64,000 bases of DNA from the NCBI RefSeq assembly GCF_000001735.4, contig NC_003076.8, positions 8,928,001-8,992,000 on the forward strand. Reading direction: 5' to 3'. The translations under genes and the position numbers were made by a program. The DNA comes from Arabidopsis thaliana. Taxonomy: Eukaryota; Streptophyta; Magnoliopsida; Brassicales; Brassicaceae. Shown piece by piece: positions 45,420 through 58,975 of the stretch (position 1 is the stretch's first letter; every line of letters begins with the position of its first letter). Below the pieces are notes generated by a model. The model searched no databases and was not told the origin of the DNA. It saw only the letters and a list, made by a program, of their open reading frames with translations.

Positions 45420-48400
45420 TTACATCAACTCTTGAACAATTTCCTCAGTAACATCAATAAGATCCTCAAACTCAACTTCTTTGGCTTCATACTCATCTTC
45501 TTCCACATCACTAACTTCACCATCCCGAAGATTTTGCCTCACGAGTTTCTCCTCTTCATGCAGAGACTTCCACTGCATCACCCATTTCTGCCACTCTTCA
45601 TTCAATGCCCTCCTCTTCTCTCTGTCTTGTTCACTCAATAGCAACGACACGTCCTGATCCTCTGCCTCATACCTCTTGCTGTAATTCCTCAGGTTCTTTG
45701 CTATCTCTTCTTCCTTCTCCGCAGTCAAGAATGATGCCGGTCTTGGACGCCAAGCCAACTGTGTAACCAACCATACACAAATATTTTATTAGACATCTGA
45801 AAATGGATGATGCTAGTTTGAGACCGAGTTTTTTATTGTTACATACCTGGAAGAAATGATCCTTCAGTATCCGGTAAACCATATTCCCATTGAAAGACCA
45901 TATGGTGAACCCATTCTCCATCTCGTGGACTGTTGTCACTGAGGTTGCAACGTACCTTTGAAAATAAAAAAAAAGTGCAAACAACATCAGCAATTGGTGA
46001 AACAAAGAGAAACCAACCAATGGACTGGTTTGGTTTTAAGACATTAGTACCTTCCAGTTGGGTCCCATTCGATATCTGTGGCCATGAAGTGTTCAGCTGT
46101 GGCCATTGTCTCGAGCTCATCCACGTTGAAAAATTCAAGCTGGCCATTGAAACCTTTTAACCCAGCAAGAATGATGTACTTGCCTGTGGGCGACCAGAAG
46201 AGGGCATTGGCTTGTTTGGCCTTCAAAGTTGCGAGCTTTGAAACTCTTCCAGTGTTTTGTGCAGTCTTCATCGAGTAGAAACTAACATCCGGTCTTGGCT
46301 GGTCACCATGAATCACAGCAAACCTGTGACCCTTGGGCTCCCACGCGAAAGCAATGATCTTATCGTTCTTGTTATCCAGCTCAAGAACCTCGATTGGAAT
46401 ATCCCTTTCTTTGATACGGAAAAGCTCAAATCCAGAGTATGTACTCTTCTTAGTTTTTGTGTATCGATCAACCTTAACAGCAAGATACTCTCCACTACTC
46501 TGCCAGTACATCTTGCAGTCGCTCACACTGAAGAGATTCTTCTGCCTCAGCTCTACCTTACTCGGGATTTGGACTAGAGCAACCTGAAGAATGGGATATC
46601 AACATGTAAATACAAAACAACTGGCAGAGAAACGGAAGATTATTGAGGTATCAGGGCTTTTCATTTACATAAGAAATAAAAGAAACATACCTTGGCTGGT
46701 TGGTTTCCACCACCTTGTTCAGGAACAAACAATGAAAGGATTGAATCAGTGGGAGACCAGCAAATATCCACAACATTATCAACCTTCATGGATTTCTTGT
46801 CTATTAGGCTGAAAGTCTCAGTCTCATAGACAGAGATAGTGTTTTTGCTCAGCTTGGCAAAGTATTTATCATCTTTTCCGCCAGCCCATCTGAAAAAAGT
46901 TGGCAAGATATCAACAAATTTGCATAATAGTGGAATAGAGGAGAGAAATTGACTATTATTTTTAGTACATTGACATGCGGTTGAAGAAATTACCTGAAAA
47001 CAGGCCAAGAGGCACCAGCAACACCACCAGGTCCTCCAATTGAAAACTCATCAGCACTACCCTTGAAATCTCTCATCATCCTCCCGGTTCTCACATCAAA
47101 GACCTTAATCTCTACTTTCTGAAATTTTGACAAATATCAGAATTCTTTGCATAGAAATGTTATACGAATAAAAGTTGGAAAGAACAGAGGCAAAGATGAA
47201 CTCACACTTGCATCTCTCGGATTGCTTGGTTCTTGGCTATGGTAAGTTACAAGATATTTCTCACCAGGCGAGAAATCAACTAGTTTGACCTAAAACGGAA
47301 TCAACAAAAGAAGTCAATTTTCAGACCAACACAGGAAAAACGGAAGTACTATGTAGCAATTGAAAGGAATTTCAAACCATTGAATGCTGATAACGCATGA
47401 GACGCGTAAATGTATCAGCACCACCCCAAACAGCTGCCCCCTGCTTGTGAAGTGTCACAAGGTATGTACCTATTGGAGACCACTGCACATAACTCTCTGT
47501 CCAATACTGCATAGGAAGACAACATCATTAATTCAGATGATGGTAACATAAACATATAACATTGCTCTAAACTGACACAGATGTAACTTACAGAACGCTT
47601 ATGAACAGGTTCAGGCTTCTTCTGCCTAGCATCATTCCAGTAAACTTCAGTATCATGGCCAAAACGAATGACTAGCTGGTCCCGGGCTTTGTCATCAGTA
47701 AGCCACTTCTGCAAATTTTCCTGAAAAACAAACACCATATAAGTATCAAGACCAAGCACCTCAAAAGGCTGCATTGAATAAAAAAGAATAAACATTTAAC
47801 AAGACTGATGAAATTATTATTTATTGGTTACTATACATCAAATACGTAAACAGATCCTAACACTAATTCAGCTGGTAAACACATAAATCACTGAAATCAT
47901 TCAGAGAACAACCAATATCAAGAAGTACACAGGCGCAGTGGAACTTATTCAAAAACATATAATGGTGTCGCTGAAAGAGTAATATGAAGAAAACTAAACT
48001 TACCCCAGGGACATAGGGCCTTTCTTGAGGAGGCTCCCACTCCTCCTTCACATTCATCAACCTATCGAAATCATCGAACATATTAACAGCAAATATGTGA
48101 GACTTGTCCAACTTGTAGCCATGAGACTTTTCCTTAGCGTTTTGTGCTTCCTAAAAACAGCACAGACATTGAGACAAACTCTTAGAAAATACACTTACCA
48201 TTGAAAACAATCTAGTTCTGTGCCTACACAATTGCTTAAGCAAAACTAACTAAACAGAGAGATTAAGCTTTAAGCTGCGAGTAGATAAACAACCTGAGGA
48301 GTGTTGAACTCAATAAAACAGTAGCCCAATGTCATCTTAGTATCGGGATCAACGGGCATCAACAGTCCATTTTCCTTAATCACACCTAACTGGTTGTAAA

Positions 48401-48758
48401 TTTTCTTAACAACACCTTCTAGTTTCTCAAACTTCTCCTTGGGAACAACAGGGAGGTGATCGACAACGATAATGTTACCGAATCCAGTGTCGAATTCTGA
48501 CTGGTCATCTTGGTAAACACTTTCATCATCACTACCCAATCACCACAGAAACAAATCAACGCAATCAGTTCAAAATACTAAGCGATTTCTCAGATTTGAA
48601 ACGAAGATTCTAATAGAAGCAGAGATGTAATGGAAAAAATCTCACCTTTCGATCCCAAAGTCGTTTCCAGGAGGAAGTTGGATTGAATCGAGATTAACAT
48701 CTGACCAATTAATCCCTAACTGAGCTGTTAGGACATCAATATCAACAACCGCCGCCAT
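45420..48758 (-). CDS. EIF3B-2: Translation initiation factor eIF3 subunit B
   Basis: Core scaffold subunit of eIF3. Eleven exons: 48758-48646, 48531-48294, 48150-48004, 47720-47592, 47506-47378, 47289-47206, 47118-46994, 46889-46691, 46583-46051, 45955-45847, 45758-45420, giving 714 aa. An N-terminal RRM (about residues 58-143, IIVVDHLP… then GYCFIEF) binds eIF3a/j in the family. It is followed by the large WD-like beta-propeller (about 180-620; repeated WSPTG/WEPKG words) and an acidic C-terminal helical tail with EEEIAKNLRNY…EEWQKWVMQW. All splice phases close. A telobox lies 88 bp upstream of the start codon. Matches the remembered At5g25780. Confidence 0.96.
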
Positions 48759-48845
48759 GATTTCGAATCTTAGAACGAAGTTTCTCTCAATCGATATCGA
48801 GGAAGAAGAAGCTTTGAGGATAGAGAGAGAGAGAGAGTGTGTGCC

Positions 48846-48853
48846 TAGGGTTT
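48846..48853 (-). promoter_or_regulatory. Telobox upstream of eIF3B
   Basis: AAACCCTA on the minus strand (TAGGGTTT on plus), 88 bp before the ATG. AGCCCA words at about 48970 and 49000 form the site II-like partner often found with teloboxes in ribosome-related genes. Confidence 0.6.
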
Positions 48854-49174
48854 TGAGTTTTGTTTGCAGTGTTAAGTCTTAAACCGTTGATTGATGAAGA
48901 AGACAGAATATTTTTCTCGGACGGGTCGGGTCGGGTCATGTAATTTGATTGGACCTTTATTATTCCAAAGCCCATTATCAACTAAACAACGATGCAAAGC
49001 CCATTATCTTCGATTCTCTGTTTTGCGATATAGTAGTGACAATTTTCACTCATAAACTTCAAACCATTTTTAAATTTTAATTATGTCTAATCTTCCTAAT
49101 TATTTTTTTAAAATGTGACATGGATCATATGTTAAAAATGAGTATGATCCTAAAAAAAAAATCAAAAAAATTCC

Positions 49175-51181
49175 CTAAGCAATGTCCCTAATTTGAGTCT
49201 CGATGGCTTTGTTCTTCATCTTCTGGTTTCTTTCAACTTGGATTTGTGTTGCTTTTGATATTTTTACCTGCTTAAAATAATGTCTTAAATTAGCACAATC
49301 CTCTACTTGTAAATATCTGAACAAGGATACGATATCAAGGTTACCATTTATCCTCGCACGGTTTGAGAGCTGAATGAGATAGTCCCTGAAGATTGACAAT
49401 ATCTGTCTTTCTTGCTCTAAGTAAATCCCCGAGCTTGTGTCTGTGTCTTCTTTCTCTTGGCTTGTTTTCACTCGGGCCGATGTCTCTTTCTCTGACCCGA
49501 TCTCATGTTCTTCGTCACACATCAATGCACGTGTTGCGGGAGATATAGGCTTCTCGTCCATTCTATTAGCATCAAGGACACAATCTGGTGAGTCATTGAT
49601 CTCATTAGCAACTCTTTGGGCTCCATCAAGTGAAGAAGGGCCTTTGTCGTTCTTCCTCCCTTTGTCTGTTTCACCATAACAAACATTCTCTTATCAAAGA
49701 CCTTATTATATGAGGAACGTTAACCTATCATCTTGTACATCTAACGGCATGATATGTACCTGACAATTTATTTGCTACATCAACCGAGTTTGAGACCAAA
49801 AGTGAACATAGCTCTCTGACATGATGTGGTTGGAATGTATTTGACCAAGAAGACCTATAGAAGCCATTAGTCAGGTATCACGGTAGTTTCAAATAGGCAA
49901 TATCATAGAGAAGATGAGTTTGATATTTCCAACCTGTAAGCACTTGTGGTAGATCCGGACACGGCCTTGTTGTTAGGGAGTGAAAATAGAGAATTTTCAC
50001 CATTTCTTCTAACGTGGTTTGCCTAATTGGAAATAGAAAAACACAAAGAATTATGCTTTCAATGCAAAAACTGAAGCTAAAGACCATGAGATCAACACAG
50101 AATTGTACTATTTACCCTCTGGTATTGGACACCGTATGATGAAACTACAGAATCTGAAATGTCCTTGCTCTTTCTCTTTCTTGATTCAGGAGGGTACAGA
50201 TAAGCAGACATGTCGATGGCACGGTTAACAGCCGCATTGGTCATCTGTTGTATGTAGGTATCCGAGACCTGAGATCCATGAAGAAGAGCTTTTCTTTCTT
50301 CGCTTCCTTCAAAGTTCTTGCAGTCTTGACATCTACAATTCTCCGAACATAGAATATTCGCCTGGTAACACTCACAGTACTTCTTGAGACATCCTGATTT
50401 CCTGCAGTGGCATCCTTTGCTGTGCTTTCCAATAAGCAACACTTGCTGCACATTCTCCTACAAGTTATAAAACTACCATCAAGCCCTAAAGTTACATCTT
50501 TTTTTTTTCAAGTAACAAGATCACAAACCTGCAAATCTTTCATTCCATGAGGACTACCAGCAATCTTGGGCTTAAACGCATCAGGGTTACGCTCTAAGAT
50601 CCCCGAGATAGCTACTTGTCTCGAAGACTCATTCTCCAATTTGTTGTGACAATTCACACAGTTACAACCATTACAATAAGATCCAGAAGCAAAGCATTCA
50701 CAATACCTATATAGATCAACAAGACTCTGTATAAACAAAAATATGTTTTTAAACTCTATTAACAAAAATAGATACTTACAGTTTCAAACACTTTGAGTTT
50801 TTGCAATTGCAATGTTTTTGTTGTTTATTTGGAGTATTCTCTTTCGATTCAACTTCATTATGTCTTCGTGAGGTCGATGGATCTTGATTGCTACATAATC
50901 AAACAATCAAAAATGCTAATTCCTTAAGATTGAAATAGATTTGATGGAACAGAGAAATTAACCAATTTTTACCTCACTCGATTCTTCTGAACTTGGTTGT
51001 GACCAAATTGGTGAAGCGGTGGTTTCTGAGGCGGTGTGACTTCCGTTTCTGATTGTTGAGAAGATTTCACCGGAGAACACGGCGGAGGTTCTAGCGACTT
51101 TTGAAACGAATCCATCTTCTCCGCAGGGATGGAGATATCTGATTGACGCGGGAGGAGATTCTGATTACTCAAATCTTCCAT
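49175..51181 (-). CDS. TCX7: Tesmin/TSO1-like CXC DNA-binding protein
   Basis: Plant LIN54-type transcription regulator that binds CHR-like DNA and acts in DREAM-like complexes. Exons: 51181-50973, 50890-50780, 50706-50529, 50457-50116, 50022-49934, 49854-49760, 49665-49175; read this way the protein is 504 aa. The CRC domain has two cysteine-rich CXC motifs. The first is at 97-126 ([16 protein letters not shown]…); the second is at 182-212 ([17 protein letters not shown]…). They are joined by the conserved [10 protein letters not shown] linker. The last exon's 3' part is uncertain: GTAACC at 49344 could be a donor, which would shorten the C-terminus, but the unspliced frame stays open to TAA/TGA at 49175. 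Matches the remembered At5g25790. Confidence 0.88.
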
Positions 51182-51199
51182 AGTGAAGAACTATATAAG

Positions 51200-51750
51200 G
51201 AGCAGAGATTGTTTTATGCTTTAAGCTTGAATAGCTCTCTCTTCTTCTTCTTCTTCTTTTGCTTCGTCGTCGTCTCTTTGAGATCTTTTTGAAAAATCAA
51301 AAAATTGAATTTTGATGAGAGTTTGATCAACAAAATCTAACGGTTGAGATGAAAAGGGGTTAATCGACGGTTTAGATCGTTTGATTAAGATCGATCTAGG
51401 TTTTTAGAGGATACGAGCGGAATTTGGCGCTAAAGGAGAGAGACTCCGAGTGTTTTACACGTGCGGTGGTATTGTTTTTTTTTTTCCTTGGTTTATGATA
51501 ACCGACCGGTTAAGGTTTTTCCGAATTTAAATTTTATATTTGTTTTGGATTTATTTTCTGTAAATTCATGCTGGAATTGGCCGTTTTTTTTACCTTTTTA
51601 TTACTGTAAACAAACTTGAAATGTCAACTCTTTTTACTATATGAAAATCGCCATTAATAGATGCTACAAACCAATATTACCAAAAAATACAATACTGAAT
51701 TGTGAGTTTCTTGTTGCTCATATGGTATACAAGGGAAAAAATTTGGCTTT
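51200..51750. other. Upstream region of TCX7 / downstream of SDN5
   Basis: Contains a CTT-rich leader-like stretch at 51236-51260 and an E2F-like word TTTGGCGC on the minus side (plus TTTGGCGCTAAA at 51423-51434) that could fit a cell-cycle gene. No other gene. Confidence 0.4.
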
Positions 51751-51760
51751 CTGTTTAAGT

Positions 51761-54724
51761 TTATTGCTTGATACCTACAAAACAGAGAGCTACTTCGGCT
51801 TGTGCTTGAAGCTCTTCAAGAACCTTGACAAGTTTCTCACGGTCAAACCCGATTTCATCCTCATCTTTAAGCATTTTCCGCACTCTTCATATTGCAAGAA
51901 AGTAAGAAAATCCAATCAGATTCCAAATCCAGAAGAGATTTGAATGTCTAAACACTTACGATTTGGATAGAGTGCTACAAACCTGTGTACAATGGATGTG
52001 TCTCCGTGTCCGGTGCAAACTATAAACATCGCATTTGTAGGTAATGCAGCATAAAGGGATTGGACTCTTTCATTCATTTTCTTTAAGATTTCCTTTGTTT
52101 CAGGTGAGACATTGCTTTTCTTAAGGCCGGACTTTTTGTTACATGTAAGCAATGAGATCATCTCGGCTAGTCTGGAGTTTAGTTTCTGTGGATCATCCGC
52201 TCTGCTCTGGAAATGTGCATTCAATTCTGAGAACTGTGTCCAAACGAATTGAGACCGCTTGTTCTTTACCTAGAAGCGTACACACACATACATTTTACTT
52301 TTATGTAGCTGGCGAGAAATACAGAGGCATAAAAATGGATTCAGAAGTTTTTACCTCCTTCACGGCCTTTGAAAGTGCTTCGTCGTCAGACGAAACTGGA
52401 ATTGCATTTGATGACTCAGAAGCATATCGCTTCACGATGTTGATATTGTCAATTATAGAAGTCGTTTTCCCGCTCTCATTTAAAACGGCGAGGAGCTTTT
52501 TTCTTATCACTTCCGGTGGTGAACCAAAATCAGGTCCTAGAGGAAGCCAGAAAAGAAAATCACTTAAAAAAGGATACATAGAAAATAAAAACAAGAGTTA
52601 AATAGCGAGGTTAAGGATAGAAAGTTCTTGCCATGTTTTATCTTCAATAGTGCCAAATCCATGGCTGCTTTTGCATCCTCTGCGCTGTCATGTCCGGATT
52701 CAGACTCCTGTATCTCTCTAGCAAGAAACTTTTTTGCTAGAATTCGAAGTTTAGTTTTATAAGATCTTCCATGTGGATGCTTGTATAGTACTGCAGTGTC
52801 AATCACCAGATTATGAGAGATCTTCAAAGACAACAAGTCATTTTCCAAGGAGTGTCCGACTAATATGGTCTCTTTGAAAACCAGCTTTAAGAACTCTTCC
52901 TGAACATAGCAAACGACTCTAATTATACTAGACCATTACGAGTCTTCATTTCAAACATCCTAATCAGTATCTAATAAGACGTTATAAAGGAAATAGTGAA
53001 ACCTGAATATCTTTAAGTGTTGTTGTAACTCCCTCCATCATCACAGCTGTTATTCCACTATATCTGCAAACCGATACCAATACTGTGTTTTTTAGGCATA
53101 TACCTTTTAAGAGGTACTAGAAACAGAATAAAAAATTATTAGCATGGCTTACCTTGTGTTGTAATCAGTAATAGGATTTGTTGGCATGACTAATTTATCT
53201 AATAGAACCTGCACAACCATGAAAAATTGGTAAGATAAATGACGAAATCAAACATACTTAAAGAAGTAAGAAAGAAGATACCTGTCCTTGGATATCCACC
53301 AGCGTCACTCTCGTCAACTCCAAACCCTCCTTTGTAATACACTAAGGGTGAAAAAAAAGGAAAGAAGTAAAACTCTATAAAATATTTGGCTGTTGCTTTA
53401 TACATAATTGTTATAAGATATATTAAATGATTATATCACAAAGCATCATCATGAAAGGCTAGAAAACATAGTTGTTTACCATCTCGCAATCAAGAGCCAC
53501 GATTTCGGGGGGACATGATCCTGATGGTGCAGGAAGTGTAGGTGTCAACTCTGCATAACCAAAGGAAACTTATCAAAGGATGTTACACAAATGTAAAAAG
53601 TTAACAGCACAATCAGGATTAAGCTGTTAATCTTAAATGAATGGAGCTCGTACCGAGTTTTTCAAAAGTGTAACCATTTTGTTCCATTTCCTTTTGACTT
53701 AGAGTGTAGTAACTAACAGGGAATGGTATATCTTTCGTGAGCTCAACGAACGATTTCCCCATCAGATTGCATGCTTCTACAAGCGAAAGATATCATCTAG
53801 TTAATGGCTTAAATTGAGAGAAGATTTATAAAACCTGACACTGAAACCTCGGAAGAATCATCGGGTGAAATCTACTACCTGGGCTAGATACAAGGGGAGG
53901 TGGTTCCACTGAACTAGTAACAGTTTTCTTTTTTCTACCCTTGCAAGTAAGGATTGTATCGATTGTCCTCATCTCATCAACTACACAGCTAACATAAGAA
54001 TAAAATCAAAAGATAGTTTTTACCAACAATCAACCAAATAATTGTATTCAGCTACAAGTAAAGAGAAGCACCAAAACTTACACCAACCTCAAAGCTAAAA
54101 GCGCCATAGGATTGCCACAACATGATTTCAAACTAGACAGAGTTTTAGAATGTGATAAGTATAAAGCTGCATCCAATCCAGGAAGGTAGAGCAGTACAAC
54201 CTTTGGAATGAGAGGCTTGTTCTACAAAAACCATACCCTTAAAATGTCACTTAAACTTGGTAATAACAAAGAAAACGTAAAGACACAACACAATCAATCT
54301 TGTTCATACCTTAATAAATACCCATGAAGGCATAAAACCTTCTGCAAGAACCCATGTCACAAGTCCTTGAACATCCTAATCAAACCCATAAATGCAAAAT
54401 CTTACATTTATCATTCATAAACTTCCAAAACAGAAAAAGTTATTAGAAAAAAGTCTCATTTGCATTACAAAACCTACTTGTAAGTTCAATGTTGTTTCAG
54501 GGCTTTTGAAATCGAGTTCTGCTTTCGCCTACCAATAATAAGAAGAATAAGACTCAATTCACATATCACAATATTGAGCACTAATCAATCAAATCGTAAA
54601 GAAGGTGTTTTACTTCGGGTCCATATATATCGAAGAAACTGTTTCCGGTATTGCTCTTATCAGTACCGTCGTCACAATCTTCCGCGGCGGTTTCGGCGCC
54701 GCGCTTCCGCTTCGAAGAAGACAT
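51761..54724 (-). CDS. SDN5: DEDDh 3'-5' exonuclease, small RNA degrading nuclease 5
   Basis: RNase D/REX-type exonuclease of the SDN family, which trims small RNAs. Fourteen exons: 54724-54614, 54528-54478, 54375-54310, 54221-54088, 53988-53879, 53776-53654, 53550-53480, 53341-53282, 53208-53153, 53063-53003, 52899-52632, 52536-52355, 52269-51983, 51884-51761, giving 567 aa. Catalytic residues are complete: Asp219 and Glu221 in ALDCEM, Asp302 in GHSLENDL, His351 and Asp356 in SGHDSAEDA. The N-terminus is basic (SSSKRKRG), perhaps a nuclear signal. The C-terminus (about 430-567) looks like a divergent RNA-binding domain. Intron 11 uses a GC donor (52631). Matches the remembered At5g25800. Confidence 0.93.
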
Positions 54725-54849
54725 TCTTCAGACGGCGGAAAGATTAGTCGAAAGAGAGTGAGATGGAAAAAGCTTCCGCCGCCGAATATAGCCGTCGCGT
54801 AACACCGTCGGACAAATTGAGGGTTTTAACTTTTAAGTTTATGATTTGA

Positions 54850-57800
54850 GAAAAAAGTACAGACGACCAATTCAGTTTTGGTCTAATTCGGTATAATAAA
54901 AATTAAATCGAGGATTAAACAATCCGAACCGGATTCTAACCGGTTAGAAGGAGACGACAAGGGTTTAAACCCACTTCGCATATTAACGGGCTTGTATTTT
55001 TACAACAAAACAAAAACAGTGGATTTCGAGACTTACCGTGGAAACTTTTGACATCATTCTATTAGTAGGGACATTTTCATTTTCATTTCAAAGTGAAAAA
55101 TGTTAAGAAGAAAATTGTAACTTCACATTGCAAGCTTCATGGAATAGTCATAAGGAGAAAGAAAAAAATACGAGAAAACAGTTGTTGGCCCAATTTATAA
55201 AGTGGCAATGAAATGGTATCGAGATCATGTGTTTTTTTTTGGCATTTTTGATTAATGTGGATGCTTTTATTGTTGTTTGCCCAATTTGTTTAGGATTCGT
55301 GCTAGTGAATTTGCATGGACTTGAAGTCTTGAATAAGGACCAAAGTTTTGGCCAACTATAAGTTTCACATTCTGAAATCTCCTCGTTTGATCTTCCAATA
55401 GACATGTTTTCATTTGCATTTGAGAATGAACCATTTTGGTATCACTACATAAAATTGAATAATCGGTGAGTCTAGATCATCCAAACATTCAACTAGCACC
55501 AAGTTGCTTTTGATCTAGTGGCTTTCTTGAAACACAACAAAAACACTAATAAGGAAGTTATGGGTTCAAATCCACGGAATGAAGGGTAGTCACAAAAGAC
55601 TTCGCGGAAATTAGAAGGTTCTGATCCGAACTTTGCGGTTGTAAAAAGCAATTTTTTGATAAACAAGATATCAAAAATACTGTAAATGTCGAATTGAATA
55701 TAATTTGGAAATTGGAAGACGCATACTAGAGAAACTTTCAAATAGAATTAGTCCAAAAGTGTTATATATATATATATATATATATTAAAAACGGGTGGTA
55801 CTGTGCCATCATATCATTCAAACACCGTTGCAATGTCATTTCAAATTTAAATAGTCTTATCAAATGTAATAATCCTTTTATTTATATTGCCAATTCTGCA
55901 ATAATAGGTGTAAATATAGATGCACGAATTATTTCTTGCTAATGAGAATTGACGGAATTTATTTTTCCCACAGTCATTGATCATTTCTACTCGATCTCCA
56001 TTACTAGAATTTCTTATTAGAGTTGACCGTAATTTTAAAAAATTATCCCTAAGATCCATGAGTACTCGTGTTAAATTTCTTTTTATCAACTTTGACCTCA
56101 TAAACATTGTATATAGTCCAAATGGTGATGGTATAATAAGTGCCACATAACAAATGTAATTTATCCCGAAAATAGTCAACTTGCTTCATAGTCATTTTAG
56201 AGGTAATTAAACCCGTAGTAGATGGTTTACGTTGTAATACAATTTTACATTATATACATTTTCTATCCGAAAATTGGAAATTCTGAAAATGTTCATGGAA
56301 GCTATCAAGTTTATTTATAAAATTGATTATAGCTTGAGAACGTGAATTTCGTAAAGCCGACAAAATTGACAATGATATTGAATATGATCCTCGAACATGC
56401 TAAAAACGGATCGTGATACTACTCTACATGCATGCTTCTTCTTGTTTCTCTTGAAGAGCTTTTTCTTTTTCCATCAACCACCGCCTCGGCTCTCTGGTCT
56501 TTATTCCTTCTTTCTATGTTCTAAGTCTTCTAGTTCCAGTGAACATTCTCCGTAACCGATTTCACTAATCAAACATAAACTCAATATAATAGACATTAAT
56601 TTCAGTAATAGTCTTTAAAAATTAGTACATATCCTTCTTCTTTTTTCATGTCAAACTTAATACAAGATCTTAAAACATGATATATGCCGTGAAACCCTTT
56701 TATGTTTCAAAACTATTCAAAATATTGCATATAACGGGTTTGAGTCATAGGAGACTCTAATCACACTTTAAATATAGTCATGATTTGATATGTATAAAAA
56801 GATTGAATGCCTGACTCTAATACACATTATAAACATTTAATATTGAAAGATTGAACGACTTATATAATAGTTAGAATTAATAGAAGTAATCATATCAAAT
56901 GGAGATATTTATAAAAAGAAGTTTGGAATGCATGATATCATCTTTTCTAGAACATCTATATAATTAAAAACCTAAAAGCAACAATACATAGAAACGGCTT
57001 TGAAGGCTGCATTATTTCTAAGTTAGTTATTCTAATAATCAACTATTACCTGGACGTTGGTTACAAAAATTTCTAACAATAAAATGTCAGCTTTTTCTAA
57101 CTTCTTTGATAAAGCTAAAAATTTAATATTGTCTTGTCGGAACAAAACATATAAAATTAAGGTTTTGCACATAGTATATACTTTTCCTTACTATATCGGA
57201 CTCCACTATCCAATATCTTTCACAAGACAATAATTGAGAGCATTCTTGAAATGGCAAGCAAGAAAAAAGGTAAAAATTAAAGTTAAGTTTGTCAAAAAAG
57301 TTCATTCTCTCTTTTAAAGGTTATACTTAATTTTATTCCGAGATATTCGAACTTATTCAATAGCATTTTTGTTTACTCTATGCATTATATATATTTATTT
57401 TTATTTTTTTGGCGTGATGACTCTTACTAGCTCTAACAAAACAAAAAAAGTTGGTGCTCTATTATGGCCTTTTAATTCTTTTACGAAAAATGGAAATTTT
57501 TGTGTTATATCACTCGTATTTTACAAAGAAGTTTTCAGTAGATCTTTACTTTTTTTGTCAAAGTTTTCAATAGATATGTACGTTTTCTTTTCATTTTGCG
57601 ATCGAATTTCAATGATATATGATTCATGCATTATTTCTATCCTAGTGAAAACATAAAAATATTATGGTTGAATGGTATAATGAGTAAGCAGCTATCACTA
57701 AACGATAATAATGAGATCAAGTAGTTATTCTTTTGTCAACCTTGACTTGATATTTTTTAAAACTAAAACTCTAGTAGATGAACTCAAATGTATTATGTAC

Positions 57801-58970
57801 ATATTTAAATTTTGTAACTAAAATTTAAGCAACAATTTGCCACATTATTTTGCAAATTTTCATTAATTTTGTTGTAACTATTATATTTTACATTTCTATA
57901 TATTACGGTTAGAAATTTTGGATGCTTTTAATAGCAAAATGACATGTTATATGCATGTGTATACATGGAACCAGAAACATATTGTATTAAGTTATTACGG
58001 TAAAAAAAAAACAAAAGTTATGACGGTAATAGGAAAAAGTTTTTACGTTAATTTATTATTATTATATGTTAATCTTTGATTATATAGAAGTCATTTCAAT
58101 AGATTCTGTTTTTATTTAATAAGATTAATGGATAGTGAGGAATTCTAATTACAGTTAATCATTAAAGTTTTTAGCCTTTTTTCAACGACGAAAAAGAAAA
58201 GATACGTAAGATCGTGACCAAAAAAAAAACAAAGTGGGATCCATTTTGAACCATTCATTACAGTTATTAATTTATTTACACATAGTATCAAACTAACTAC
58301 ACTTGTATTACAATATTACACAATATTGAACTTAGTGCTCCAGAGACCGAAGAGGAGATTCTTTTGTACTACTATTGGGTCGCAAAAGGAAATGCAATGA
58401 GTAAAAGTCATTGTTTGATTAGAATACAACAAGACTCGAATGCAAAATAATTCAAGTGTTTGGATATTTTAATATATATCAACTAATATTAAAATTCAAT
58501 AACTGGTAGTGGAAACAGGAAAAGGCAAAAACAAACAATTGGTCAAGATTAATTTATGCTTAATCAGAAGAAAGTTTTAACCTCTAACTCTAAGGGGGAA
58601 AACAAGAAACTGAAAAGGAATCTTCAATAATTTTAAATCAACAACCTACATAGTTTTTATATCAATGTTATTAAAAACAACAGTATTACGTTTAAATTAA
58701 CATTAACCTACATTCAAAATAGAAAGGTACGTGGCTTCCATTGGCTACTAGTCCAATTTATTCATTTCCAAAGTTTCCACATTTATTAAGAAAAAAAAAA
58801 CACATGTTATGAGAAGTATGTACAAGTATTCATATATCGAGCTCTCTCACACCCACAAATTGAGAAAAGAAGATTCAAAGACAAATAAACCTAAAGCCGC
58901 CCTATACAAAATAAAGGGGTCATTAAAAAGTAATTATTAAACACAGCATTACTAGTATATTTTTATGATT
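54850..58970. other. AT-rich intergenic DNA
   Basis: 4.1 kb between SDN5 and TINY. It holds a TA microsatellite at 55762-55786 and many short meaningless frames. No transposon or RNA gene was recognised. Confidence 0.65.
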
Positions 58971-58975
58971 ATGAC

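Noticed and set aside
49268..49344. Additional 77-nt intron in TCX7
   Set aside because: Removal shifts frame and gives an immediate stop; kept only as an uncertainty.
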